64,000 nucleotides of DNA from Rubrobacter tropicus (lineage in GTDB: Bacteria; Actinomycetota; Rubrobacteria; Rubrobacterales; Rubrobacteraceae), in the NCBI RefSeq assembly GCF_011492945.1, contig NZ_CP045119.1:2418001-2482000 (forward strand). Direction: 5' to 3'. The notes under the pieces were generated by a model, which saw only the letters and a list, made by a program, of their open reading frames with translations, did no database searches and had not been told where the DNA came from. This document shows positions 45,060-53,854 of this stretch, piece after piece (the stretch's first letter is position 1; the number at the start of each line of letters is the position of its first letter). A program made the position numbers and the translations under genes.

Positions 45060-45190
45060 CTTGGGCGGGGTCATCAACTCGGTCGCCCGCTCGGCCTCCA
45101 GCCACAGCTCGAACTCGGGGGAATCCTCGAGCGAGAAGCCCTCCATGAACTCGCCCTGGTAGAGTTTTGGCTCCCCTCGCAGGCTGCCGA
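45060..45190 (-). pseudogene. Scrap of a BTAD/SARP-type regulator
   Basis: The minus strand reads GSLRGEPKLYQGEFMEGFSL and EDSPEFELWLEAERATEL. This is close to the conserved end of the bacterial transcriptional activator domain (LYxGxFLxGFxLxDxPxFExWLxxER) found in SARP and large LuxR regulators. Nothing else of such a gene remains. It joins in frame to the start region of hydrolase D. Confidence 0.5.
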
Positions 45191-45238
45191 TCAGATTCTG
45201 GTGCCCCGCGACACCGGCATTCCTACCTCCTAGTGAGG

Positions 45239-45301
45239 TTATCCTTCTCCCCAGTCCTTGTAGTAGATCTCGGTGCCGTATCGCGTAGTGATCGTGCTCA
45301 A
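45239..45301 (-). pseudogene. Truncated second copy of the haloperoxidase 5' end
   Basis: TTG 45301 starts [20 protein letters not shown] and then TAA. This repeats the N-terminus of hydrolase C ([19 protein letters not shown]), including the TTG start and a shared 20-base stretch. Only 20 codons survive, so it is a leftover of a duplicated gene. 45302-45536 shows no further feature. Confidence 0.7.
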
Positions 45302-45536
45302 CGTTTCGCCTTCTATCCGGGATGTCGTCTACTTCGTAGTCCGTCTGGCTTCCTACTCCGCCGGTGTGAGCTTCTGTGGATTTCGTGGCTGATCTCGCCT
45401 CCTCGGGGCGCAGGTCAGATCATCGCCCAATGTACAGAGCGGCCCACCATGCGGCATCGGACATACGACTCCTACTGCGTCGCTGTAATAGGCGCCATGC
45501 AGAGAATGCCTAAGTCAGATGGCTTAGATTAGTGCT

Positions 45537-48299
45537 TTAGGACAAAGCGTCGAGCGCGTTGCGGAGCTGGCCGCGGGAGGTGATGCCGAGCTTGGGGAAG
45601 GCGCGGTAGAGGTGGGCGCCCACGGTGCGGTGAGAGAGGTAGAGCTGCTGGCCGATCTCGCGGTTGGAGAGACCCGAGGCGGCCATGCGCGCGATCTGCA
45701 GCTCCTGAGGCGTAAGCTCCTGCAGAGCTCTGGCTACAGATTTGGGCGTCACGACGCCGGCACTGCGTAGCTCGTGGCAAGCCCGCTCGGTCCAGGGTGG
45801 CATACCGAGCGCCTCGAAAGCGTCCCGAGCGAGGCGCAGCGGCTCCCGCGACTCTATCACGCGCCGCTGGCGCCTGAGCCACGTGCCGTAAGCGAGTTGC
45901 AGCCGCGCGCGGGCGAAGGGCCAGCGCGTCAGGTCAGCGCCCAGAGCAGCCTCAAAGAGAGCTTCCGCCGCTCCGTCCTCGGCCAGCATCGCCCGTGCGT
46001 ACTCGAGCGAGATCCGCAGACACGGCGAGGGTTTCGGATCGGCGACTGCCTCCGCTTGTTTAAGTACGGCGAGCGCATCGGCCTGGCGCCCGCTGTGGAG
46101 TGCGGCCTCCGCCAGGTCCCCGACCGCCCAGAACTTCTTCCGGTAGTGCTCCGCCGGATCGTTCGGGTCGAACATGCGGATCAGGTGTCCGTAGGCGTCT
46201 TCGTAACGCCCAATGCCCATCGCCGCGATGCCGCGCGCGAGCTGAACGTCTCTGAACACCGCCCGGGCACGCAGCGGCAGCAATGCACGCTCGGCCTCGG
46301 CAGTTAGGGCCTCCGCTTCGTCGAAGTCGCCGCGCAGCCCCGCGAGCAGCGCACTGGTAGCCCGCGCGCTCGCCGCGAACAGCGGTAGACCGCTCTTGGT
46401 CGCGAGCCGGAGGCCCTCCTCCGCGTCGGGAACTGCGAGGTCGAGGCGGCCAAGCTGGAGGGCCACCATCGCGCGCGACACGAGGGCCTGCGCCAGCAAA
46501 GAGAGCCGTCCCTGCGCGCGCAACCCGGGGATCGCCGCCGTCAGGGCGTCCACGGCGAACTCAAAGTCCCCGACCGCGTACCCGGCGTGCCCGAGCGCGT
46601 GTGCGGAGATGGGGTCGCCCCAGCCCGACGCGGGCCGGGACAGGAGTCCCAGGACGCGCTCCGTGTCTGCGGAGGTTCCCACCATGGCGAGGACGGCGAG
46701 CCGTTGCGGATCGCCATCGGGGGCGTCCATGCGCCGTGCCTCTGCGGCGAGAAGCTCCCGCTGGTCCTTACTCCGGCCGAGCGCCCAAGATTTGGCCGCG
46801 GCACGCCGGAGGAGGTTCAAGGCGAGGTCGGGATCGCGATGCCTGGTCTGCTCTACGATCTCTAGCACCCGATCTACGTTCACAGAGTCCCCGGGTACGC
46901 CGAAGTCGAACGACTCGCGGATCAAGATCGCCCGCTGGCGATCTACCGTGTCCAGCGCCAGCGGCTCGGCTTCGCCAACAAAACCAAGCGCGATTCCAGT
47001 CCTGCCCATCTCGAAGGCCAGCTCCGCCGCGTCGAGCAGCCGCCGCCCACGAGCCAGAGGATCTACGCTCAACCCGGCGCCGCGCTCAAGCGCGGCGATG
47101 GCCGCGTCTATCGCCCCGCGGCGTCGAGCCCGCGTGGCCGTGGCCTCGAGCTCCGCGGAGATCTCTCGGTCGGGACCGAGCAGCGACGCAGCACGATGCC
47201 AGACGCTCCGGTCGGGCTGACCGGTGAGCGTTGCGGCCAGTGCAGCGTGCGCGGCCTGGCGCTCGGACGGGGTAGCGGCCTGGCGGATCGCTGTCCGCAC
47301 CAAAGGGTGGCGGAAGCGCATCCCGCTCCCATCCGAGTCGAGGAGTCGCGTGGACACGGCTGGCGCCATCACCTCGACCGTCACCTCGCGTCCTACAAGG
47401 CCGGAAGCAGCTTCCAGCGTCTCGGAGAGGCTTGCGCTGTCATTGAGCGCGGCGACGAGCAGCACCGTCCGGGTAATCTCGGGAAGTCCGACCGTGCGGG
47501 CCGCGAACGTCTGCTCCAGACGCTCCGTCAGCGGCAACGGCGCTGGCAGCGGCGATCGTCCATCGAGTTCTTTTGGTCCCAGTGGGACCGGCAGCTCGAC
47601 CAGCGCGAGCGGGTTGCCGGAGGCTTCATCGCGCAGCCGCTCTCGGACAGCCGGTGCGAGGTGCGGGGCGTGCGCTTCGAGCAGTGCCTCCGCAGCCGCG
47701 TCGTCGAGGCCGCCGAGCCGCAACTGGGGCAGCCCTGCCTCGTCGAAAACGCTCTCCACGCCCTCTCGGATGGCTACGAGCACGCCGATCGGCTCGTGCT
47801 CGACGCGCCGGGCGACGAAGGCGAGCACCTCGACGGTGGACCGATCTAACCACTGCGCATCATCCACCACGACCAACAGCGGAGACTGCTCGGCAGCGTC
47901 GGAGAGCAACTCTAGCACGGCAAGAGCGATCAGGAACCGGTCGGGAGCCGTATCTTCAATGATGCCAAAGGCTGCCAAAAGCGCCTTCTTCTGCGGCGCG
48001 GGCAAACGCTCGGAATGATCGAGCACTGGCAGTACGAGTTGATGCAACCCCGCGAACGGCAGGCGCGCCTCGGACTGCACTCCGGTGGTGCGTATCACCT
48101 GCATTCCCGCGGCCTTCGCGCGCCGATTCGCCGCCGTCACAAGGGTAGACTTGCCGATGCCCGGCGCGCCACGCACGAGCAGCGTGGCGCCACGCTCGCG
48201 AACCCCGTCAACAAGTTCTTCGAGCCGGGCTAGCTCTCGCTCGCGGCCTATCACCGGATCTCCGGCACCACCGCGCGGAGCGATCAAAGACGTTGCCAT
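45537..48299 (-). CDS. LAL-type LuxR-family regulator with AAA/STAND ATPase
   Basis: A 920-residue regulator. It begins with VIGRERELARLEELVDGV, Walker A LVRGAPGIGKSTLV (about residues 43-56) and Walker B LLVVVDDAQWLD. TPR-like repeats fill about 400-840. The C-terminal LuxR HTH is [43 protein letters not shown]. It differs from the MalT-like regulator at 14500 in having the CyaA/BREX-like IGREREL start. It lies upstream of, and in line with, the four-hydrolase array, so it is the obvious candidate controller. ATG 48299 follows TACAAT by 10 bases (near-leaderless); ATG 48377 would add a 26-residue extension with only a weak ribosome site. Confidence 0.88.
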   Translation of the reverse strand: MATSLIAPRGGAGDPVIGRERELARLEELVDGVRERGATLLVRGAPGIGKSTLVTAANRRAKAAGMQVIRTTGVQSEARLPFAGLHQLVLPVLDHSERLPAPQKKALLAAFGIIEDTAPDRFLIALAVLELLSDAAEQSPLLVVVDDAQWLDRSTVEVLAFVARRVEHEPIGVLVAIREGVESVFDEAGLPQLRLGGLDDAAAEALLEAHAPHLAPAVRERLRDEASGNPLALVELPVPLGPKELDGRSPLPAPLPLTERLEQTFAARTVGLPEITRTVLLVAALNDSASLSETLEAASGLVGREVTVEVMAPAVSTRLLDSDGSGMRFRHPLVRTAIRQAATPSERQAAHAALAATLTGQPDRSVWHRAASLLGPDREISAELEATATRARRRGAIDAAIAALERGAGLSVDPLARGRRLLDAAELAFEMGRTGIALGFVGEAEPLALDTVDRQRAILIRESFDFGVPGDSVNVDRVLEIVEQTRHRDPDLALNLLRRAAAKSWALGRSKDQRELLAAEARRMDAPDGDPQRLAVLAMVGTSADTERVLGLLSRPASGWGDPISAHALGHAGYAVGDFEFAVDALTAAIPGLRAQGRLSLLAQALVSRAMVALQLGRLDLAVPDAEEGLRLATKSGLPLFAASARATSALLAGLRGDFDEAEALTAEAERALLPLRARAVFRDVQLARGIAAMGIGRYEDAYGHLIRMFDPNDPAEHYRKKFWAVGDLAEAALHSGRQADALAVLKQAEAVADPKPSPCLRISLEYARAMLAEDGAAEALFEAALGADLTRWPFARARLQLAYGTWLRRQRRVIESREPLRLARDAFEALGMPPWTERACHELRSAGVVTPKSVARALQELTPQELQIARMAASGLSNREIGQQLYLSHRTVGAHLYRAFPKLGITSRGQLRNALDALS

Positions 48300-48309
48300 A
48301 GCGATGAAG

Positions 48310-48315
48310 ATTGTA
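48310..48315 (-). promoter_or_regulatory. -10-like hexamer TACAAT before the second LAL regulator
   Basis: On the minus strand TACAAT ends 10 bases before ATG 48299, giving a leader of about 3-4 bases and no Shine-Dalgarno site. Weak support, because no -35 is visible. Confidence 0.3.
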
Positions 48316-48548
48316 ATAGCCCTCACGAAAACGCGCCACACCGAAGTCTCACCCTTGGATGAATAATCTGACTCCATAGATACCTATCTCTGGCCACCCC
48401 CACTGCTGCCGTATGGTTCGGATCTGCTACTTCACGAAGCGCCAGTCGTCGTTCGCGGGCCGCAAAACGGAAGACCAGATTGGCGGCCGCGAACCGAGGT
48501 CGGAGGAGGGAAACGGCCGCTCGTACAATCCTGGAAAGTAGGTTTCGG

Positions 48549-48740
48549 GTGTACGGAGACCCGCACGAAAGTCTCATCGACGTGGAGCGCGTAGAGCTCG
48601 ACCCGCTCTACGGTGGCTTCTCCGGCGTCGTGGTGGAGCTCCTGCGCGAAGGCGCCTTCTCGGAAGGCCGGCTAACGCGTGAGGGCGCCCGCCAAAGTAG
48701 CGAAGATCCCCGCATGGCAAGATGGAACCGGCCGCGTTAG
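48549..48740 (+). CDS. Small hypothetical protein or gene fragment
   Basis: GTG 48549 has GGAAAGTAGG a few bases upstream and TACAAT at 48524-48529. The 63 codons read VYGDPHESLIDVERVELDPL, YGGFSGVVVELLREGAFSEG and a basic tail. The regular acidic/hydrophobic composition of the first 45 residues suggests real coding sequence, possibly the C-terminal piece of a larger lost gene. I do not recognise it. The stop is 30 bases before the LtrA start. Confidence 0.4.
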   Translation: MYGDPHESLIDVERVELDPLYGGFSGVVVELLREGAFSEGRLTREGARQSSEDPRMARWNRPR

Positions 48741-48770
48741 GGCGGCCACGATAGGGACAGGAGGTGGACG

Positions 48771-49937
48771 ATGCACGTCTCCGATCAGGGAGGGTTGCTG
48801 CGAGCCCGAGGGGAGAACGAGGAGCGGGTCACGCCCCTGGAGCTGTTCTTCGACCTGGTCTTCGTCTTCGCCCTCACCCAGGTGACCGGCTTCCTCGTCG
48901 ATCACCTCACGTGGTTGGGTATGTTGCAGGCCGCCGCGCTGCTCACGGTGCTGTGGTCGTCGTGGGCGAGTTACTCGTGGCTGACCAACGCCGTACCAGC
49001 CGAGGAGGCGATCCCCGCGCGGTTGGTGATCTTTGCCGCGATGGCGGCCATGTTTATGGCCTCGCTCGCCGTCCCCGGAGCCTTCGACGATTACGGGGTG
49101 CTCTTCGGCTCAACCTACTTCGTGGTGCAGCTCTTGCACCAGCTCCTGTACGCGCTCGCCACCGGCGGCGATCCTGAACAACATCGGGCCGTCCTACGGC
49201 TCGCGCCCGGCCTCTTGGTGGGCCCGACGCTGCTCGTCGTGGCCGGCTTCCTCGACGGCCTCGCCCAGGGAGCGCTCTGGGCCGCGGCGCTCGCTGTAGG
49301 CTACGGCGTGGCTTTCGTTCGCAGCGTCTCGGGCTTCAGGGTCCATGCCGGGCACTTCGCCGAGCGCCACGGCCTCATAATCATCATAGCCCTGGGCGAA
49401 TCCATCGTGGCGGTAGGCGTCGGGGCTTCGGGGGTAGGGCTCGGGGCCGGGGTGCTCCTCGCCTCCGGGCTCGGCATCGTGCTCGCAGCGGCCCTGTGGT
49501 GGGCCTACTTCGACCTCGCAAGGCTGTCTGCCGAGCGGAGACTCTCCGCGGCCCGGGGAGAGGGGCGGGTGAGGCTGGCGCGAGACTCCTACAGCTACCT
49601 GCACCTGCCGATGGTGGCCGGGATAGTCTTCGCCGCCCTCGGCATCGAGCAGACCCTGGCCCACGTCGGGGACCCGCTGGGTACTATCCCGGCCGTGGCG
49701 CTGTGCGGCGGCGTCGCGCTCTACCTCCTCGGGCACAACGCCTTCAGGCTGCGCGCCGAGGGCAGCGTGGGCGTCCCCAGGCTGGTGGTGACGATCCTGT
49801 GCTGCGTGCTCATCCTCGTGGCGGTTTCGGTCCCCTCCCTCATCACTTTCGCCGTCCTCACGGTGCTGCTGTGCGGGCTGGCCGCCTTCGAGACGGCGAC
49901 CTCTCGCGAGTTTCGGCGCGAGCTCCGTGCGCGATAG
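48771..49937 (+). CDS. Low temperature requirement protein A (LtrA) family membrane protein
   Basis: A 388-residue membrane protein with about ten to eleven hydrophobic helices. The LtrA signature is present: RVTPLELFFDLVFVFALTQVTG at the N-terminus, HFAERHGLIIIIALGESIVAVGVG in the middle and DSYSYLHLPMVAGIVFAALGIE later. LtrA was named from a Listeria mutant affected in growth at low temperature; the biochemical role is unknown. AGGAGGTGG lies just before the ATG. Transcribed alone. Confidence 0.92.
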   Translation: MHVSDQGGLLRARGENEERVTPLELFFDLVFVFALTQVTGFLVDHLTWLGMLQAAALLTVLWSSWASYSWLTNAVPAEEAIPARLVIFAAMAAMFMASLAVPGAFDDYGVLFGSTYFVVQLLHQLLYALATGGDPEQHRAVLRLAPGLLVGPTLLVVAGFLDGLAQGALWAAALAVGYGVAFVRSVSGFRVHAGHFAERHGLIIIIALGESIVAVGVGASGVGLGAGVLLASGLGIVLAAALWWAYFDLARLSAERRLSAARGEGRVRLARDSYSYLHLPMVAGIVFAALGIEQTLAHVGDPLGTIPAVALCGGVALYLLGHNAFRLRAEGSVGVPRLVVTILCCVLILVAVSVPSLITFAVLTVLLCGLAAFETATSREFRRELRAR

Positions 49938-50262
49938 TTGCCGCAGAACGCGGCTTATCCATCCAACCTCGGATGACACACCCCGTCCTGTGATATTCCC
50001 CGCCCTATGTGTCAAATGTTAGCCCTGAGCTCTATGAAATAAGAGTAGTGCCTGTTGGGGGGAGATAGCAGGCGATTCCTTCCTGGGAGCGTACTCCTCC
50101 AGCCTGAGCACTTTCAGCCACCCGCCTTCGTCGAGGTCGTCCAGGTCGAAAAGCCTTGGATGCCTTGAGCCCTGGAAGGCGCGCAGGATCGGTTAGCGCC
50201 GGCCACCTGGCCCGCGCCTTCCGGGAGCGGGCGGGCCCACGCGACGAGTCTTCACGGCCGTC
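49938..50262. other. Gene-free interval with a short coding-like stretch
   Basis: No complete gene. On the minus strand about 50089-50166 reads PRLFDLDDLDEGGWLKVLRL and EEYAP without interruption, which looks like a protein fragment but which I cannot assign. No ribosome site or terminator stands out. Confidence 0.35.
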
Positions 50263-50574
50263 TCACAAACGAACCAGCATGTTGCGGAACCGCACCCTCT
50301 CCTCTGGGTCAAGACCTGCCGTGGGCTCGTCGACGATCAGGAGCCGCGGGTCGTTGAGGAGCGCCCGGGCGATGCCGACCCTCTGGCGCATCCCGCCCGA
50401 GTACCTGCCTAGAGGCCGCTTCCGCGCCTCGCTTAAATTGACCAGCTCCAGCAGCTCGTCGATCCGCGCCCGCGCCGCGCGGACGGAGAGCCCCTTCACC
50501 GCCGCCAGGTAGGAGAGGAACTCGGGGGCGGTCAGCTTCGGGTAGACCCCGAAGTCCTGGGGCAGATATCCCAA
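50263..50574 (-). pseudogene. ABC-transporter ATPase, internal fragment
   Basis: Reads [44 protein letters not shown], the signature [20 protein letters not shown], and Walker [21 protein letters not shown] then stop. The Q-loop, signature and Walker B of an ABC-2-type drug or bacteriocin exporter ATPase are here, but the Walker A half (about 65 residues) and the H-loop/C-terminal part are missing. Homology begins abruptly at GYLPQ; no partner permease is nearby. 50575-50732 shows no other gene. Confidence 0.8.
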
Positions 50575-50732
50575 GACCGGTCCGGGGGGCGTCGTTCCAT
50601 CTCATCGGCCACGGTGCCGTCCAGGAGGCCACCGGCGGCCCGGATCGGCAACGCCGCTCCTCAGCATGGGCGCACGGGTCCGCTCAGCGCCCGGCGGTGC
50701 CGAGGTCGTCGAGCGTCTCGCGGTCGGGCCCG

Positions 50733-51230
50733 TCAGGCGAACGCGGCGAGGGCGACGAGGCTCACCGCCGACAATCCCGCTCGTACGACGTGCGAGTACT
50801 CCCAACGGTCGCGCAGGTCAGTCCAATTCATCGGGCGATTTTCGTCCTGATGCGCGCCCGCTGACGCGAACGAGAAGAACCCCGCGCTGAAGCCGCCCAG
50901 TCTCTCGTCCTCGAGCCAGAACTTGTTGACCGGGTGTGTCAAGATCCAGTATGCCGCGTGCATGCCGACGAGGCCGAGCAGCGCCACGAGCGTCAGCCAG
51001 AAGTCCGCGGTTCCCGATGGAGTCGCGAACAAGAGGATGGCCGTGGAGATGATGGCAAGAGGCTCACAAACACCTGCGATGGTGAAGCCCGGATAATAGA
51101 TGGGCTGCATCGCGATGTAAGCGTCTCTGGAGAGCCGCAGCTTTCCGGGGAACTCGAGGGCGTGGGCGAGCGCCGGAGTCATCGCGAAAACCACGAGTAG
51201 CAAAGTCAAGATTCGCAAAGCGTCGAACAT
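50733..51230 (-). CDS. DUF1772 (anthrone oxygenase-like) membrane protein
   Basis: A 165-residue protein with four hydrophobic helices: LRILTLLLVVFAMTPALAHALEFPGKL, the PIYYPGFTIAGVCEPLAIISTAILL region, ADFWLTLVALLGLVGMHAAYWIL, and VVRAGLSAVSLVALAAFA. The DUF1772 hallmark HPVNKFW followed by NWTDLRDRWEYSHVVRAGL is complete. Some members oxidise anthrones; most are unassigned. GAGGAGG lies 10 bases before the ATG. Two perfect 14-bp palindromes lie upstream (51275 and 51334), so it is probably repressed by a TetR- or MarR-type protein not encoded here. Confidence 0.85.
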   Translation of the reverse strand: MFDALRILTLLLVVFAMTPALAHALEFPGKLRLSRDAYIAMQPIYYPGFTIAGVCEPLAIISTAILLFATPSGTADFWLTLVALLGLVGMHAAYWILTHPVNKFWLEDERLGGFSAGFFSFASAGAHQDENRPMNWTDLRDRWEYSHVVRAGLSAVSLVALAAFA

Positions 51231-51274
51231 CGAAATAGCCTCCTCTTGTCGGGCCGACGTGGCCTCGAGTCGGA

Positions 51275-51288
51275 TAACGACGTCGTTA
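51275..51288. promoter_or_regulatory. Perfect 14-bp palindrome, TetR-type operator candidate
   Basis: TAACGACGTCGTTA, 45-58 bases upstream of the DUF1772 start codon, a normal operator position. TetR-family operators often have this TAACGnCGTTA-like form. Confidence 0.5.
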
Positions 51289-51333
51289 CACGATCGTCAG
51301 ATGCGAGGGAAGCTCCAGGGCGTCAAAGACCCC

Positions 51334-51347
51334 GTAGTGATCACTAC
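51334..51347. promoter_or_regulatory. Perfect 14-bp palindrome GTAGTGATCACTAC
   Basis: Lies between the end of the DHFR-like gene (51463) and the DUF1772 gene, 104-117 bases upstream of its start. The half-site GTAGTGA also opens the repeated elements at 54282 and 55855, so it may bind a related regulator. Confidence 0.45.
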
Positions 51348-51462
51348 CGCGTGCTCGGTCATAGGCACACTCCGTTCGAATTCGTCGCCCACACCACGCG
51401 CGTGTCGCTCCTTCCCTGTTCGTTGGTGGCCTTCGCCAGGTGGCCGTCTTGGCCCATGCTCG

Positions 51463-52053
51463 TCAGCCGACGAGCCTGTAGTGCAACTCGGCCATCCCGT
51501 TGGAGAAGGCGCGGGTGCCAAGCAGCGCGAACGAAGCGTTGGGCGGTCGGTCGAACAGCGGCTTGCCGTCGCCGAGCACGACCGGAACGACGGTCAGGAT
51601 CAGCTCCTCGATCAGGCCCGCGTCGGCGAACTGCGACGCCACGTTTCCGCCGCCGACGAGCCATACCGCGCGATCACCCGCGGAGGCAACAACGTCGCCG
51701 TAGATCTCCTCGACGCTCGCATCGACAACCCGGACATCGACGCCCTCACCCCCGGGCACGGGTAGATCTCGCGAGCTCAAGACCCAGTAGGGCTTGCCCG
51801 CGTACGGCCAGGCTTCATCACGGAAGTGCTCGACGACAAACTCGTAGGTCGTCGAGCCGCTTATGAGTGCGCCGACGCCGTCGTAGAACTGCTCGTAGCC
51901 ACCGCCCTCCCCCATCGGTCCGGGTTCCGCGTCCGGCGCGTCGTACGTGCCCTCGAACTGCAGGAGCCACTCGAGACCGTCGTCCGGGTCGGCGAGGTAG
52001 CCGTCGAGGCTGGTCGCGCCGTAGTAGAGGGCTCGCTTCACTCGCGCGTTCAC
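51463..52053 (-). CDS. Dihydrofolate reductase/RibD C-terminal family protein
   Basis: A 196-residue protein: ALYYGATSLDGYLADPDDGLEWLLQFEG, LISGSTTYEFVVEHF, PYWVLSSRDLP, AVWLVGGGNVASQFADAGLIEELILTVVPVVLGDGKPLF. This is the RibD_C/DHFR-like fold that binds NADPH; most stand-alone members have no assigned substrate. The start is GTG 52053, which overlaps the stop of the DUF899 gene (GTGA), so both are translated together. Confidence 0.9.
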   Translation of the reverse strand: MNARVKRALYYGATSLDGYLADPDDGLEWLLQFEGTYDAPDAEPGPMGEGGGYEQFYDGVGALISGSTTYEFVVEHFRDEAWPYAGKPYWVLSSRDLPVPGGEGVDVRVVDASVEEIYGDVVASAGDRAVWLVGGGNVASQFADAGLIEELILTVVPVVLGDGKPLFDRPPNASFALLGTRAFSNGMAELHYRLVG

Positions 52054-52817
52054 GGTGCGCCACCATCCTTTCGGGCGTCGAGCGCGCGGGCGGTCTGCTC
52101 CAGGTGCTCCTGCGACGGCTCGGCATCGTAGGCGTCATGGTAGTTCCACCACTCATAGGGCGGCGTCTGCGGGTATCCCTCCGGCGAGTCCTCCCATTCC
52201 TCCTGGCGGCCGAGCGCCGTCATGTCGAGGTAGCTCCAGGTCGTGCCCATCGCCTCGTCGCCGCGGCCATTGATGAAGTATGTGCGGAAGATCCTGTCAC
52301 CCTCTCGGATGAAGGCGTTGTGCCCGTGCCAGTCGCGGACGCCGAAGTCCGAGTCGAAGTCGGAGTCTTCGGGGATCGTGTACCAGGGGATGTGGCCCCA
52401 TCCGTGGCGCTCCTTGAGGCGCTGGATGTCGGCCTGGGGGGCGCGCGAGGCGAACGCGAGCGTCGTGTCCCGTGCGTTCAGGTGTGCGGGGTGCGGCGTC
52501 ACCTGGTCGGCGCCGAACGAGCAGCCCACGCAGCCCCGCTCCGGGTAGGAGCCGCCCTCCGCGTAGGTGGTGACCTCCGGCCCGTAGAAGAAGCGGTAGA
52601 CGACGAGCTGGCGACGCCCTTCGAACAGGTCGAGCAGGCTCGCCGGGCCGTTCGGACCCTCGAAGCGGTAGTCCTTCTCCACGGCCATCCACGGCATCCG
52701 ACGGCGCTCGGCGGCCAGCGCGTCGCGGGCGCGGGTCAGCTCCTTCTCCTTCACCAGCATCTGCTCCCAGGCGACGTGCCACTCCTGCGGCGAAACGGTC
52801 GGTGGTGTATTCATCAT
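52050..52817 (-). CDS. DUF899 thioredoxin-like family protein
   Basis: A 255-residue protein with the DUF899 pattern: WHVAWEQMLVKEKELTRARDALAAERRRMPWM, VEKDYRFEGPNGPASLLDLFEGRRQLVVYRFFY, a GCVGCSFGADQV segment with CxxC, and FIREGDRIFRTYFINGRGDEAMGTTWSYLDMT. The fold is predicted thioredoxin-like; the function is unknown. AAGGAGAA lies before the ATG. It overlaps the downstream DHFR-like gene. A fragment of a second DUF899 gene is at 55190. Confidence 0.9.
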   Translation of the reverse strand: MMNTPPTVSPQEWHVAWEQMLVKEKELTRARDALAAERRRMPWMAVEKDYRFEGPNGPASLLDLFEGRRQLVVYRFFYGPEVTTYAEGGSYPERGCVGCSFGADQVTPHPAHLNARDTTLAFASRAPQADIQRLKERHGWGHIPWYTIPEDSDFDSDFGVRDWHGHNAFIREGDRIFRTYFINGRGDEAMGTTWSYLDMTALGRQEEWEDSPEGYPQTPPYEWWNYHDAYDAEPSQEHLEQTARALDARKDGGAP

Positions 52818-52977
52818 GGCGTTCTCCTTCCTGTTCGGGTCCAGGCTCGTGCGGCAGCTCCCGGGTGAGACGTGGATCTTCGAGGCTCTTGGTCTTCCGA
52901 AATCGTCCCGTCTTGCGTAGACCCAGTCGTGGAAGTCTGCGACGCACCGTTGGGGCAGCCGTGAGGATCACCCGCCC

Positions 52978-53070
52978 CATCTCGTCATTGCAGTAAGGGA
53001 AGTGCCACTGATCCGGCTACTCCATCACCCCGTCCAGCGACAGGAATTCGGCTGCGATCACCTTCCTCAT
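52978..53070 (-). pseudogene. N-terminal fragment of a DHFR/RibD-like gene
   Basis: ATG 53070, with GAAGGAAA before it, starts MRKVIAAEFLSLDGVME, then a TAG at 53017-53019, then in the same frame PDQWHFPYCNDEMG. Intact relatives run through this point (GVMEAPDQWHFPYFNDEMG-like). The rest of the gene is absent; by 52950 no similarity is left. 53071-53290 and 52818-52977 otherwise hold nothing clear. Confidence 0.7.
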
Positions 53071-53290
53071 GGAGATTTCCTTCGTTAGGTTCTGCATCTC
53101 GTCTTCTTTCATTGAGCTGCCTTCGATGGTGTCGTCGACCGGGCAAAAAGACATCCACCAAAAGGTAGATTTAGGTGGGTAGAGTGAAACCTCGCCGTAA
53201 TGTGCGGGACGCATGGCGGGACCCGGGCTGGCCGCGGAGGCCGGCCTGTGGCACAAGCCGGCCGATCGGTCGAGCGCGCCGTTGGAGGTA

Positions 53291-53854
53291 TCAGTCCGGG
53301 TCATCGCGGACGCGGCGGTAGCGCTCGTAGATGACGCGCGAGCCGAACGTCCTGGTCTCGACCAGGTCGAGCGGGACGTCCTCGGTGACCGGCGGCAAGA
53401 ACGGCGTGCCGCCACCGACGACGACCGGATAGCGGAACATGCGCAGCTCATCGACAAGACCGAGCTCGACCGCCTGCGCGGCCAGGCCGGCGCCGCCGAT
53501 CTCGACGTCCTTGTCGGTCGCGTCGAGCGCCGCGGCGACCTCCTCGGCCAGTGACGCCTTGGAGAGCCGGGCGTTGCCCCGGACGCCGTCGAGCGTGCGG
53601 CTGAAGACGACCTTCGGGATCGCGCACCAGACGTCGGCGAACGCGGCCCCGAGCTCGTTGTCGCGCAGCGACGGATCCGTCTCCCACACCAGCATCGTCT
53701 CGTAGAGCCTGCGGCCGAGTAGAATCCCGCCGAGCTCGCGTACCTCTGCGAGGTGGAAACGGAACAGCTCGTCGCTGGGCGCCGTCCACCCGAACGCGCC
53801 CTCACGGTCGGCGATGAAGCCGTCCACCGAAACGCTCATCGAGTAGATCAGCAC
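53291..53854 (-). CDS. Dihydrofolate reductase/RibD C-terminal family protein (second copy)
   Basis: A 187-residue protein: LIYSMSVSVDGFIADREGAFGWTAP, GGILLGRRLYETMLVWETDP, PKVVFSRTLDGVRGNARL, DVEIGGAGLAAQAVELGLVDELRMFRYPVVVGGGTPFLPP. The RibD_C fold is clear; the substrate is unknown. The GTG at 53854 has no ribosome site of its own. A 24-codon frame with a good site (53848-53922) ends inside its first codons, so its translation may depend on that upstream frame. Confidence 0.88.
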   Translation of the reverse strand: MLIYSMSVSVDGFIADREGAFGWTAPSDELFRFHLAEVRELGGILLGRRLYETMLVWETDPSLRDNELGAAFADVWCAIPKVVFSRTLDGVRGNARLSKASLAEEVAAALDATDKDVEIGGAGLAAQAVELGLVDELRMFRYPVVVGGGTPFLPPVTEDVPLDLVETRTFGSRVIYERYRRVRDDPD

